In this document: one piece after another, positions 9,274 through 17,468 of the stretch
Position numbering within the stretch: the first letter of the stretch is position 1
Layout of the letters: each line of letters opens with the position of its first letter
Assembly: GCA_963772225.1 (NCBI GenBank)
Contig: CAVYWD010000005.1
Coordinates: forward strand, 372,001-436,000
DNA from: CAVYWD01 sp963772225
GTDB taxonomy: Bacteria; Myxococcota; Myxococcia; Myxococcales; UBA5297
Direction of reading: 5' to 3'
Length of the DNA stretch: 64,000 nt
The notes under the pieces: generated by a model
What the model was told of the DNA's origin: nothing
Seen by the model: the letters and a program-made list of their open reading frames with translations, nothing else
Databases searched by the model: none
Position numbers and translations under genes: made by a program

Positions 9274-9474
9274 TAGAATTGCCTCGAGACTGGCCAGATG
9301 CAGGATTGGTCGTCGCCTGGGGGACTGGCCGGGTGGCTGCCGGGGCCCGGCAGGCAGGCGTAGGAATAGTCGATGAAGGAGCGCTCGAAGCGCGGCGCGA
9401 TGAGGCGATGCAAGGCATGGTGCACCACGCGGTCGCGCACCGGCGGAAGCGTCTCTCCTGAGCCGCCGCGACGA
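9274..9474 (-). pseudogene. Reverse transcriptase fragment (DGR-type)
   Basis: A remnant of about 60 codons in a frame without a start codon. It reads PPVRDRVVHHALHRLIAPRF then ERSFIDYSYACLPG. This matches the finger/palm entry of RTs of the DGR and group II-like classes (the family pattern is FRDRVVHHAL followed by FIHDSYACR). The preceding N-terminal part and everything after SYAC, including the YxDD active site, are missing; the frame ends at 9274. The left inverted repeat of the Y1 transposon abuts it exactly, so insertion or deletion at the transposon removed the N-terminus. Confidence 0.7.
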
Positions 9475-9524
9475 GAGGAGCCGCAAGCGTAAGCGCGCGG
9501 GGATTTGACTGCCCTGCGCAGTGA
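9475..9524. repeat. Left 50-bp inverted repeat of the Y1 element
   Basis: Reverse complement of 10202-10251 with two mismatches. The core includes GGGGATTTGAC and the outer end GAGGAGCCGCAAGCG. Confidence 0.85.
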
Positions 9525-9586
9525 GGAGCCGTTTCGAGTGCAGATCCGCCTCGCAATGGAAGAGTAAGTAGTAAGCAGGAACTCGC

Positions 9587-10114
9587 CTAAGGAGTCGGCA
9601 GCGGATCTCCCTGCTCCTCATTCACGTATGCGCAGGTCCGCACGAGCTCGTCGATCTTCCGCACTGCTCGAGCGCTCCCGCCCTCAGTCCAAACGCGGCG
9701 GTCAGCAGGGATGAGGCCATCGCGAGTAAGTCGTCGGCTTGCATAGGCCTTGAAGTCGATCATGATGCGCTTGCAGGAGGCATCGGCGCTGACGACAGCA
9801 TGGATGTGGCAGATCCGGACGTTCAATGCATGAAGATGCCATCGGCGATAGGCACAAACCTCCCGAATCGCAGCGTCTGCAGCCACTCGTTCGCGAGGCC
9901 CGAGACGGAATGGTGGCTGTCGAAGAAGCGCCTGCTGGCTGCGCCTCAACGCGTGGTTTCCGGGGCGAAGCGGCAAACCCGGTTGATTGTGGGATTGATC
10001 GACACTGCCACGTCGGTCGCCATGAAGCCATGTGCCGTAGGTGGTGAACGTGATGAACCATGCCGGAACTTCCAACCACTTGTCGTCGGTATGCATGTCT
10101 CCTCCCTGGTTCAC
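9587..10114 (-). CDS. REP-associated tyrosine transposase (Y1/HUH)
   Basis: A 175-residue single-strand transposase. FITFTTYGTWLHGDRRGSVD opens the domain. HIHAVV is the HUH metal site, and FKAYASRRL carries the catalytic Tyr. The C-terminal VWTEGGSARAVRKIDEL and CAYVNEEQGD end the family domain. These enzymes move or spread REP palindromes through single-strand intermediates. The start could be at MNQGGDMHTD or the inner Met (MHTDDKW); AGGGAGGAGAC just upstream of the inner Met favours MHTDDKW. The gene appears intact. Confidence 0.85.
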   Translation of the reverse strand: MNQGGDMHTDDKWLEVPAWFITFTTYGTWLHGDRRGSVDQSHNQPGLPLRPGNHALRRSQQALLRQPPFRLGPRERVAADAAIREVCAYRRWHLHALNVRICHIHAVVSADASCKRIMIDFKAYASRRLTRDGLIPADRRVWTEGGSARAVRKIDELVRTCAYVNEEQGDPLPTP

Positions 10115-10201
10115 AGCGATTGTACACAGAGAGCTGACATCGATGCAGCGAGGCGCGACGTCGAGCTACCACCGCTCGAAATGGTGCTCAAAACGAAAGG
10201 G

Positions 10202-10251
10202 TCACTGCGCAGGGCTGTCAAATCCCCGCGCGCTGACGCTTGCGGCTCCTC
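10202..10251. repeat. Right 50-bp inverted repeat of the Y1 element
   Basis: Partner of 9475-9524 (two differences in 50). It runs into the last codons of the avd gene, replacing the native C-terminus. Confidence 0.85.
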
Positions 10252-10475
10252 ATCTCCGGCGCGTGCGCTCTGCCATGGTGAAGGAGCGCGGCCGTCGCGT
10301 CGGCGGACCGCAGGCGCTCGTCGCGGTCGAAGTCCTTGAGCGCGAGCACCACGTCGTCGAGCAGGCGCAGGGAGCCGCGCTGGACGGAATCCATGAGCGC
10401 CGGGTGCGCCTCGAAGTTCTGGAGCATCCACCGGGCGAGGGCCTGGCATTGGATGAAGAGCGGCGCTTCCTTCAT
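10218..10475 (-). pseudogene. avd: Avd-like four-helix-bundle DGR accessory protein, C-terminus replaced
   Basis: The first ~74 residues resemble the four-helix-bundle Avd/bAvd family, which binds RT and template RNA in DGRs: EAPLFIQCQALARWMLQNF, then a second and third helix with RLLDDVVLALKDF and ADATAALLHHG. The family usually runs to about 110-125 residues. Here the frame enters the transposon's right repeat at 10251 and ends after eleven foreign residues. ATG 10475 overlaps the stop of the upstream HTH gene (ATGA), so they were co-translated. Family assignment rests on helix pattern and context, not a unique motif. Confidence 0.6.
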
Positions 10476-11032
10476 GGCGCGGCGCTCCTGCGCTCCTGGC
10501 GCCGGAGCAGGCCGACCAGAGCGGTGATGTAGTCCTGCTCCACGGAATCGGCGATGGAGCGAGCGACTTCGCTGCCCTCCACGTGAAGCAGCGCCACCGC
10601 CTCCGCGGCCCGCTCGCGCGCGGCGCGGAAGGCGTCCGCCTTCTCCCGCTGGTGGAAGCGGTGGCAGCCTTGCGAGAGCGCCACGAGCGAGGCTCGCATC
10701 GCGGTGGTGGCTGCGTGCTCGCCCAGTCGAGCACCGCTGGACCGGCAGGCGGCGACGCCGGCGCGGAAGGCTCCCAGATCGGCGACCGAATAAGTGCGGC
10801 GACTGGGCGGGCGCAGGTGGGGGCCCAGCGCTTCCTCCACGGCGGCGCCCAACTCCGCGGCTTTCTGCTCGCGTACGCGCAGGCGCTCTTTCGAGACCGG
10901 AAGATCGGCTTGGTCGAATACCCAGCGTCCCTCAACCTTGTTGCCCTTGATCTGGCCGAGTTTGATCAAATAGCGGACCTGTCGCTCGGACTTGCCAAGG
11001 TAGTGCGCGGCTTCCCCGAGTGTCATCTTCAT
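10472..11032 (-). CDS. HTH-domain DGR accessory protein with helical C-terminus
   Basis: A 186-residue protein. Residues 1-50 are a MerR/excisionase-like helix-turn-helix (TLGEAAHYLGKSERQVRYLI, then GNKVEGRWVFDQADL). The remainder is all-helical, and its last ~90 residues resemble a second four-helix bundle. The ATG at 11032 is supported by CGGAG six bases upstream; the longer open frame upstream runs through intergenic DNA. It lies between the DGR target gene and avd, overlapping avd by ATGA. Accessory HTH proteins of this layout occur in some DGR loci. The exact role is unknown. Confidence 0.65.
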   Translation of the reverse strand: MKMTLGEAAHYLGKSERQVRYLIKLGQIKGNKVEGRWVFDQADLPVSKERLRVREQKAAELGAAVEEALGPHLRPPSRRTYSVADLGAFRAGVAACRSSGARLGEHAATTAMRASLVALSQGCHRFHQREKADAFRAARERAAEAVALLHVEGSEVARSIADSVEQDYITALVGLLRRQERRSAAP

Positions 11033-11188
11033 CGCAACTCCGGGCTGAATTGTCATGACACTGGCAGACAAAGTGTCATCATGGTGACAAATGTCAAAGC
11101 GAACCGCATGCCGGCCTGACGACAGAGTCGTCGGACAATTGTCAAGATGGTGCAAAGAATCCGACAATGTCAATCGACAAAGTAACAA

Positions 11189-13650
11189 TTACCAAGGCTG
11201 GCGGGAACGGCGACAGACGACACGGAAACCGAGGTCATCGAACCGGCGCCTGGGGTCGTTCCAGTCCCGGCCCGCGCAGCGGAGGCCCCCCGGGCCGTGG
11301 CCCCACGAGCCGCCCCGGGCCACCCGGGGCGCACCGCTGGCAGGCTGCTGACACGGATTGACAAGGTTGGTCACCATCTCGGCATAGTTATCTTGCCAAC
11401 CATCCAGGCACGGCTCCCACACGCCTCCAGCCATGTCCTGCGCGCCACAAGCGCTTCGCCCGGTTGGATGAGTACCTACAGCCCCTGGCTTCCCCTTCTC
11501 ACGGTCCTGGCCATAATCGGCACGTTCTGCGGTCGGAGCCTCGCTACCCCAGGGGTATTTTCGGCCGTCGCTTCCCCGCGCCGCGTACTCCCATTCCGCT
11601 TCTGTCGGCAGATCGAAGCGCAGCGTGTCGCCGAGCCTAGCCTGCGCAGTCAGCCATTCGGCGAACTTGCGTGACTCCTCCCAGTCGACACCGACCAACG
11701 GCTGCTCGGGCGCATTGAATCGAGGATTCTGCCAATACTCCGGCGCTCGAGCTCCTGTGGCTTCCATGAAAACAGAGTACTGCGCATTCGTCACGGGGTA
11801 CTCGCCGATCCAGAATCCGTCGGTGAGACTCACCTCCCGAACCGGAGTTTCGTCGTCATACGCCTCGCTATCGTAGTTGGGCTGCGCGGGCGGTTGCGCC
11901 CTCCACCACTTCTTCTTGGACGATCCCATCCAGAACTTCCCAGGTGGCACCCACAGAAACGACATCTTGGTCGTCAGCTCTCGGAACGATTGCCCGGGTG
12001 TCGGGCCCGCCTCTGCTGCGCGCGGTCGGCTCAAGGGCGTAGCGGCGAGTTCCTGGCGAGCCTGAGTAGCGAGGCCATCCGGGTCAGCGGAGGACGGGTC
12101 GAGCCGCATGAGCTCGGCGTCGACATCCAGGACGGCCTGCCACTGCGCGGCGGCGGCGTGGATGCGCAGCTCCTCCTGTAGGTCGGTCACGCGCTGCCGC
12201 GCCTCGCACGCATCCTTGCGGGCCGGCGCATCCCGATAGGCCGGGTCGACCTGCAGGATCTCGGCGTACGCGCGGGCGGCAGCTGTCCAATCGCCGGCGT
12301 CCTCCGCCTCCTTGGCTTCCCGATAGATGCCCGCGAGCTGCTTGCTGCGGCACACGGTGTCTCGCAGGCTCGCGGCGCCGGGATACTGCGGGTCCAAGGA
12401 GAGCAGGTCGTCCAACAAGCCGATGGCGGTGTCGTAGTGCCCCACCCGCGACTCGGCGCGGGCCTCGACGAAAAGCGCGCGGTGCTCGGCCTGTCGCAGG
12501 ATCTTCACGGGTTCTGGAGGCGGAGGTGGTGGCGATGGCTGCGGGACACGAGCCGTGAACGAAAACACCTGTGTGTCGCCCCGCCGCGCAGATACAGCAC
12601 CGGCGTGACCCACTCCAATGTATCCCGGGCGCCAAGAATCGAGATCCGCCCGCTGCACGCCGCCTCGTCGACGTTTCGACCCCACGCGAGCGCGGTGTAG
12701 AAGCCGCGGGCAAACGCGATCGCCGCCTTGTCGCTGACCGCAAACTGCATCGCCGCGACCGCGGTGATTCCGCTATGGGCCAAAGCGGCGGCGGTGCCGG
12801 AGAAGAGGTCGTGCGCCCCGGCCTCGCCGGACGAGCAGGAGTTGAGCACCACCAGCTGCAAAGGTGGCCGGGCCTGGGTGAGCAGATCGGCGAGCTGGCT
12901 CGCGTTCACCATGTCGGCCAGGCCGTCCTCGCCGACCAGGGCGAGAACCCCTTCATCCCTGCCCGCGTCGTAGGCCCCGTGCCCGATGAAGTGCAGCGCG
13001 TGCCAACCGCCGGCGAGGAGCCGGTCATGCACCCCGGCCCAGGTCGCGTTGGGCAGCCACACCAATTCCACGCGCCCAGCGGCGATCGGCTCGGCGAGCG
13101 CCTCCGTCAGGCGCCGCTGTTCCGCCTCCACGTCCAGGGGTTGAAGACTTCGCGGGGAGGCGATCAGCCCGAGGATTCGCAGCGGCAGGCTGATCTGCAG
13201 CGGGCCTGGGGTATACGGGGCCGGCACGTGGCGGACCAGCGGTTCGTTCATGCACAGATACCGCTGAGTCACGGGGTCGAAGAGCGTCTCCCACGGCAGC
13301 GCGGCCAGCTCCGAATCGGCGAGTCGCAGCACCACCCTCAGTTGCTTGCCGCTCCGCTGCGCCAGGCCCAGGCTCGCGCGATAGGCGCCGTCTACCTCGC
13401 CGGTGAACAGTGCCTTGAACAGCTGCTCACCAACCTGACGCACGGGCAGCTCGGTGGTCGCAGCTCGGCGGGCCCGGACTCCCGACGAGAGCACCGTGGC
13501 TGCCAGCTGGTCGCGCCGGCGCACGAGGTCTTCCACGTCCAGCTTCAGCGTGCCAAGCGACTCGACGTCCACCCCGGAATGGACCACTCGGACCTGGTAG
13601 CTGCCTTGCTCGGCTCCGGCGCCAATCTCGAGGTCGAAGTCGCTGTTCAT
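11189..13650 (-). CDS. CHAT protease - TPR - FGE-lectin fusion (DGR target protein), split by one-base frameshift
   Basis: About 820 codons from ATG 13650 in two frames. Residues 1-355 contain a CHAT caspase-like peptidase with catalytic His224 (HFIGHG) and Cys272 (LNSCSSG). At the GGGG run (12579-12582) the first frame leaves the family sequence after VTPVLYLR. A -1 change resumes it as GDTQVFSFT, then a Pro-rich linker, about four TPR-like helical repeats, and a formylglycine-generating-enzyme/C-type-lectin domain (MSFLWVPPGKFWMGS, FDLPTEAEWEYAARG, MAGGVWE, GFRVV). A protease effector with a diversified sensor domain fits known DGR-linked conflict proteins. As sequenced, only a CHAT fragment of about 380 residues would be made. 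Confidence 0.8.
11195..11320 (-). other. Candidate DGR variable repeat in the FGE C-type-lectin tail
   Basis: The last ~45 codons of the FGE domain keep the invariant scaffold GGSW, LR, R, P, R and LGFRVV. The residues between are Gly, His, Pro, Cys, Asp, Trp, Arg and Phe at the positions where DGR templates of this family encode runs of Asn (AAC). That pattern is the footprint of adenine-directed mutagenesis. The template repeat itself was not found in the window. Confidence 0.6.
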
Positions 13651-13916
13651 GGCGTCCCGTCCCCTTTGGGAAACATCCGTCGCGCGCCGGCCAAAACTTG
13701 ATGCTCGGATGGCATCGCCGGCACTGGCCATCGAGCAGCCGCCGCGTTGGCTTGCCCGCCACCGCTCCCTGTTCCCTCGCGCAGGCGAGGTGGCGGCCAG
13801 GACAGACGAAACCCAACCGCCGGAGGACGGGTCGGCATTCGCCCGCGGGGCCAACTTCGTGGCCTCAAGCTCGACGCAAGCCCCCGAGATTCTCAGGACC
13901 CGCCATCCGAGACTCC

Positions 13917-13945
13917 TTGGACAAGCGGTCCGATGCCGTTATACA
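13917..13945 (+). promoter_or_regulatory. Sigma-70-type promoter for the MazE-Doc pair
   Basis: TTGGAC (13917-13922) and TATACA (13940-13945) are separated by exactly 17 bases and lie 25 bases upstream of the antitoxin ATG. The AT-rich -10 stands out in GC-rich surroundings. The remainder of the interval from 13651 shows no gene. Confidence 0.6.
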
Positions 13946-13969
13946 TAGGTTCGTACGTCGGAGGTGGTC

Positions 13970-14197
13970 ATGCCCATGCGGAAGAAGCTCACGGCGATCG
14001 GAAACAGCCTCGGCGTGGTGATCGAGAAGCCAATTCTCGAGCTGCTCGGCATCGACCGCGACACCGAGCTGGAGATGCGGACCGACGGCAAGCTCTTGAT
14101 CCTCGAGCCCGTTCCACACAGGAGGAAGCGGGTGGCTGAGGCTGCCAGGCGCGTCATGAACGCCCACGACGAGACCTTCCGGAAGCTCGGCAAGTGA
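13970..14197 (+). CDS. AbrB/MazE-family antitoxin
   Basis: A 75-residue swapped-hairpin DNA-binding protein: KKLTAIGNSLGVVIEKPILE followed by LGIDRDTELEMRTDGKLLILEP is the complete AbrB fold. The C-terminal tail (RRVMNAHDETFRKLGK) is the usual toxin-wrapping extension. ATG 13970 has GGAGG five bases upstream; a GTG two codons earlier overlaps that site. A strong promoter lies just upstream. Its stop overlaps a GTG (GTGA) that is in frame with the Doc toxin, so the pair is an operon and probably autoregulated. Confidence 0.85.
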   Translation: MPMRKKLTAIGNSLGVVIEKPILELLGIDRDTELEMRTDGKLLILEPVPHRRKRVAEAARRVMNAHDETFRKLGK

Positions 14198-14220
14198 GCG
14201 CGGAGGCCGACTTCCTGTAG

Positions 14221-14589
14221 TTGGAAGAGGTGCTCTTCCTTCATGAGGAGCAGCTCGCTCGCTACGGGGGCGCTGGCGGCGTCAGAGACCTGGGCCTTCT
14301 CGAGTCGGCCGTGGCGACCCCGCAGGCGACCTTCGATGGCAAGCTCGTGCACAGCGACCCGTTCGCAATCGCCGCCGCATACGCCTTCCACATCGCCCAG
14401 AACCAACCGTTCATCGACGGCAACAAACGGACCGGACTGGCCGCTGCCCTGGTCTTCCTGGTCCTGAATGGAGTGGAGATCAAGGACCCCGCGGGCGCTC
14501 TCTACGGAGCGATGCTCGATTTGGCCGAGCGGCGACTGGGGAAGGAGGGGCTCGCCTCGATCCTCCGAGGCATGGCCGCCGAGAAGTAG
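14221..14589 (+). CDS. doc: Death-on-curing (Doc/Fic) family toxin, N-terminus interrupted
   Basis: A Fic-fold toxin of about 122 residues. Doc proteins inactivate translation factor EF-Tu by phosphorylation. The body is complete: FLHEEQLARYGG, GVRDLGLLESAVATPQATF, FHIAQNQPFIDGNKRTG and LVFLVLNG. The Fic motif reads NQPFIDGNKRT, so the position usually occupied by the catalytic His is Gln. The natural start appears to be the GTG at 14194 (overlapping the antitoxin stop), but an in-frame TAG at 14218 falls where family members read FLTLEEVL. Translation could only start at TTG 14221 or later. It may be intact with a poor start or inactivated. Confidence 0.75.
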   Translation: MEEVLFLHEEQLARYGGAGGVRDLGLLESAVATPQATFDGKLVHSDPFAIAAAYAFHIAQNQPFIDGNKRTGLAAALVFLVLNGVEIKDPAGALYGAMLDLAERRLGKEGLASILRGMAAEK

Positions 14590-14608
14590 GCCACGCGCCT
14601 TCCGCCCG

Positions 14609-15103
14609 TCAGACCGACATCCATTCCAGCCGCAGCCGGCGGAGGAGCAGCACTATAATGCCGACCATCAGATAGTCGCCCGCCGCGAAGATTCCGAGAG
14701 CGACGAAGATGAGGGAATCGCCGAACTGGACAGCGGGGAGCAGGAAAAGCACCTCGATCAGCTCGAAGGTGGCGCCGGCCACCCGGAAGACGATGGCGAT
14801 GGTGACGGCGACCAAATTGCGTACCGGTTCCTTCCAGGCGAGGTACTGGACGTATGCCGCCAGCAGCCACAGGACGCCGACTCCCCGGACGAAGATCGGC
14901 TCGACACGCCCGCTCCGGTACATGGCGCCGCGCACCGCGTCCGAATTCAACTTCCCGATGGCCAGCATCCACCTGGGAAACAGCAGGGCGGCGACCGCCA
15001 GGATCAAATCAAAGACAACGAGGAACAGCAGGACCGCCCGCAGCCATTTCAACGTGGCGGGATCCTGGTTCACGGTTCCTCGGTCGACGTCAGAGTCGGT
15101 CAT
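14609..15103 (-). CDS. Membrane protein of unknown function, last gene of a DUF362 operon
   Basis: A 164-residue protein with four predicted membrane helices (AVLLFLVVFDLILAVAALLF, VGVLWLLAAYVQYL, IAIVFRVAGATFELIEVLFL and VALGIFAAGDYLMVGIIVLL) and short loops. The start overlaps the 3' end of the DUF362 gene by 14 bases, so it is co-translated. It resembles the N-terminal membrane part of that upstream protein in general plan. No catalytic residues are evident and no family was recognised. Confidence 0.7.
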   Translation of the reverse strand: MTDSDVDRGTVNQDPATLKWLRAVLLFLVVFDLILAVAALLFPRWMLAIGKLNSDAVRGAMYRSGRVEPIFVRGVGVLWLLAAYVQYLAWKEPVRNLVAVTIAIVFRVAGATFELIEVLFLLPAVQFGDSLIFVALGIFAAGDYLMVGIIVLLLRRLRLEWMSV

Positions 15104-16628
15104 GGGGATAGAGCAGTCGCTTGAAGGGCGCGAGCGCCTTGCGCATCAGGAGAATCGGCCACCCCCGCGGCTTGAAGGCGAAGTAGGGATCCATGGCGGT
15201 CAGGCCGGAGAACCACCAGTTGCTGAAGGCATACGCCTCTTCGATCAGGTCGAGCGAACGGATGAACACCGCGCTGACGTTCGTCCAGCCAGGGTAGGTC
15301 GAAGTATCGCCGAGCCACCGGATGTCCGGCCGGCCGAACGCCCGGACCGCCAGAGGAAGGAAACGCCCGACTGCGGGGTCGTCCGGGTCCAGCCCCATCT
15401 TCTTCGCGCCGACCCAGTCCACCGCAATGAGGTTGTCGCCGCCGATGATCGTCTTCGTCTCTCTCGGCGAGGGGTCGGAGATCACGCCGAACTGGCCGTC
15501 CGCGCTGAGGAAGGCGTCGATCAGCCCGTAGTGGACCGGGAAGTGGCGCAGCGTCTCGATCGTCGGCCAGTCGTACTCCCGCTTTGCGTGGTACTCCTTC
15601 AGCTTGTCCTGCATCGGGAGCGTCCCATAGACGTTCTTGAGCGTCAGCGTGTAATGGCAGAACACGTGGGTCTTGTTCTTTGCGAAGGAGACGCGGAAGT
15701 CGGCGTCTCGCCAGGTCGGGCCGACGAAATGCTTCCCCAGCCGGCCACCGTAGTCGAAGGGAACCATTTCCTCCGTCAAGTCGACGATCTGGTAGTTTCG
15801 ATTCCTCGCGTAGCCGACGTATTCGGCGACCTTCACGACCTCTCGATTGCGGTAGTAGTTCCCGTAGGTGCTTTGGGCCTCGACGATGGCGATCCGCGAG
15901 AAGCCCTTTGCGGCAATCCGGTCGACGAAGCCCTCCACGAGCTTGGGATCGGTATAGGTCGAGGGGTCCGTCCGGGAATGCATGAACATGAAGTTCGGCT
16001 TCACGACCACGGAAAACGCCTCGCGCGTCTTCCCGGACATCCTGAACGTTCGCTCGAGAAGGTCGAAGAAATCCGTTTCGGAGAGGACGCGGTCGAGGCA
16101 TTCGAGCATGTCCTCGCCGCGGATCGCCGCCACCACCGCAGGGCCCGAGCAGTGGGGCTCCTTGCGCTCGTCCCGCAGGAAGTCGGTCTGCGCCCGGAAG
16201 AACGCCAGGTTTGCGCGAAGGAAGAAGTAGAGAGTGATCCAGAAGAGTGAACCGTCCACAATGACGATGACGAGGTTGGCCAGCTGCCGTGCGGCGAAAG
16301 CGAAATAGGCGAGCGCTGAGAGCGCCGAGGATGCTTTCGACACCAAGAGGGGCACGACGAGGACCTTGTACCGCCGAATGTTGTACGCCGCTAGGAAGGA
16401 GAGGACGGTGATCGTCATCATCATGGAGAAGGCGAGGGCGACCCAGAACCGTTCCCCCGACACGGGCGCCGGAGCCAGTCCAGGAGCGACGGCGGCCGAC
16501 ACCGCGTTGATCGCGGAAAGGATCTTCCCCGGAGCCACGGCGAAGATGCTCCCCGCGACGAGATAGACGGCGCCGCTGACCGCCATGAGTTTCCGAAGCG
16601 CTCTCTCTTCGTGAGAGAGGTAGACCAT
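15090..16628 (-). CDS. DUF362 protein with N-terminal membrane domain
   Basis: A 512-residue protein. The first ~150 residues hold four membrane helices. Residues ~165-480 are a DUF362 domain: VVVKPNFMFMHSRTDPSTYTD, IVEAQSTYGNYY, the acidic region DLTEEMVPFDY, VSFAKNKTHVF, CHYTLTLKNVYGTLP and IIGGDNLIAVDWVGAKKMG. DUF362 proteins are often fused to ferredoxin domains, but no Cys cluster is present here. Fusion to a membrane domain is less common. It is the middle gene of three, starting 3 bases after the upstream gene and overlapping the downstream one by 14. Function is unknown. Confidence 0.78.
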   Translation of the reverse strand: MVYLSHEERALRKLMAVSGAVYLVAGSIFAVAPGKILSAINAVSAAVAPGLAPAPVSGERFWVALAFSMMMTITVLSFLAAYNIRRYKVLVVPLLVSKASSALSALAYFAFAARQLANLVIVIVDGSLFWITLYFFLRANLAFFRAQTDFLRDERKEPHCSGPAVVAAIRGEDMLECLDRVLSETDFFDLLERTFRMSGKTREAFSVVVKPNFMFMHSRTDPSTYTDPKLVEGFVDRIAAKGFSRIAIVEAQSTYGNYYRNREVVKVAEYVGYARNRNYQIVDLTEEMVPFDYGGRLGKHFVGPTWRDADFRVSFAKNKTHVFCHYTLTLKNVYGTLPMQDKLKEYHAKREYDWPTIETLRHFPVHYGLIDAFLSADGQFGVISDPSPRETKTIIGGDNLIAVDWVGAKKMGLDPDDPAVGRFLPLAVRAFGRPDIRWLGDTSTYPGWTNVSAVFIRSLDLIEEAYAFSNWWFSGLTAMDPYFAFKPRGWPILLMRKALAPFKRLLYPHDRL

Positions 16629-16631
16629 CCT

Positions 16632-17402
16632 TCACTCCTTCGGGCCCTGTCGCGCAGCGACGTCCAGCGGCTCGGCGGAAAACCAGGCCGCGAGGGAATG
16701 CTGCGCCACGATCTCCATGGGCCAGCAGGAGAACAGAAGGAAGAAGGGAGGATACTTTGGGCTGTGAAGAAACGTCCACGCGCCGCTCGCCGCCGACCCG
16801 GCGTATTCGCCCAAATTGCCCGCAACCCAGGCCGCGACCACGACGCCGGCGAAGGTCCGAAAGTCCATGAAGAAGGCGGACAACAGCAGCACCGACGCAA
16901 GAAGGAGGTAGAGGACGCAAAAGTCGATGCCCGCGCCCGCCCGATACGGGCTGAGAGTCGCCGGCAGCGCGAGGAGGACTGGGACGACGATCGCCAGGTT
17001 CAACCAGCGCGGGAGGGGAGCGCGAACGCGGCGCAGGAGCGGGATGGTCACGCCCGTCGAGACCGAGTGCGCCGAGAGTCCGCCGACGACCCAAGCGAAG
17101 ACGCCGAAGAAGTACCGCCCCTCCTTGCCGTGGTAGGCCCAGAGCAAAGAGCGGACGCCGACCGTCTCCTTGACGTATTCGAGAAGCAGGATCGTCGCGA
17201 TCAGCGCGGCGAGTCGGGCCGCGGAAATCCGCGCCGCCAGCCAGAATGATAGGGCGAATCCAAGAGCGAACACGCCTGCGAGGAACGGGGAGATCAACGG
17301 AAGGTAGCCTTCGTCCCGAGCGGAGAACAGCAGCGCCCCGAGGAGCAGGACGATGAACCCAGCGTTGTGCGCCCGGCCCCTCCAAGGCGAAGCATCCTTC
17401 AC
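16632..17402 (-). CDS. Polytopic membrane protein, first gene of the DUF362 operon
   Basis: A 256-residue protein with about seven hydrophobic helices and loops bearing KETVGVRS and YHGKEGRYFF. The spacing of helices and the HGKEGRYFFGVFAW segment recall carotenoid-biosynthesis-type or similar seven-helix membrane enzymes, but I see no diagnostic motif. The gene ends 3 bases before the DUF362 start, so the three genes form one transcription unit running away from 17.4 kb. Confidence 0.65.
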   Translation of the reverse strand: MKDASPWRGRAHNAGFIVLLLGALLFSARDEGYLPLISPFLAGVFALGFALSFWLAARISAARLAALIATILLLEYVKETVGVRSLLWAYHGKEGRYFFGVFAWVVGGLSAHSVSTGVTIPLLRRVRAPLPRWLNLAIVVPVLLALPATLSPYRAGAGIDFCVLYLLLASVLLLSAFFMDFRTFAGVVVAAWVAGNLGEYAGSAASGAWTFLHSPKYPPFFLLFSCWPMEIVAQHSLAAWFSAEPLDVAARQGPKE

Positions 17403-17468
17403 TAAGAACGCTCCTTTGTGACCGCAGCGGCTGACCTTTCCGAATGCGTTCTGCGCCCGGCCAGGGGG

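Larger units (their letters stand above)
9475..10251. mobile_element. REPtron-like element: Y1 transposase between 50-bp inverted repeats
   Basis: A 777-bp element bounded by two 50-bp inverted repeats (9475-9524 and 10202-10251) that differ at two positions. It contains one transposase gene of the REP-associated tyrosine (Y1/HUH) class. Such transposases are normally flanked by palindromic REP sequences rather than IS-type terminal repeats, so this looks like a transposase with its own REP pair. It lies exactly between a truncated avd gene and a truncated RT. Confidence 0.75.

Noticed and set aside
9475..10251. Inverted repeats as IS terminal repeats of a DDE element
   Set aside because: The only transposase is of the HUH/Y1 type, which does not use such ends; REP-pair is the better reading.
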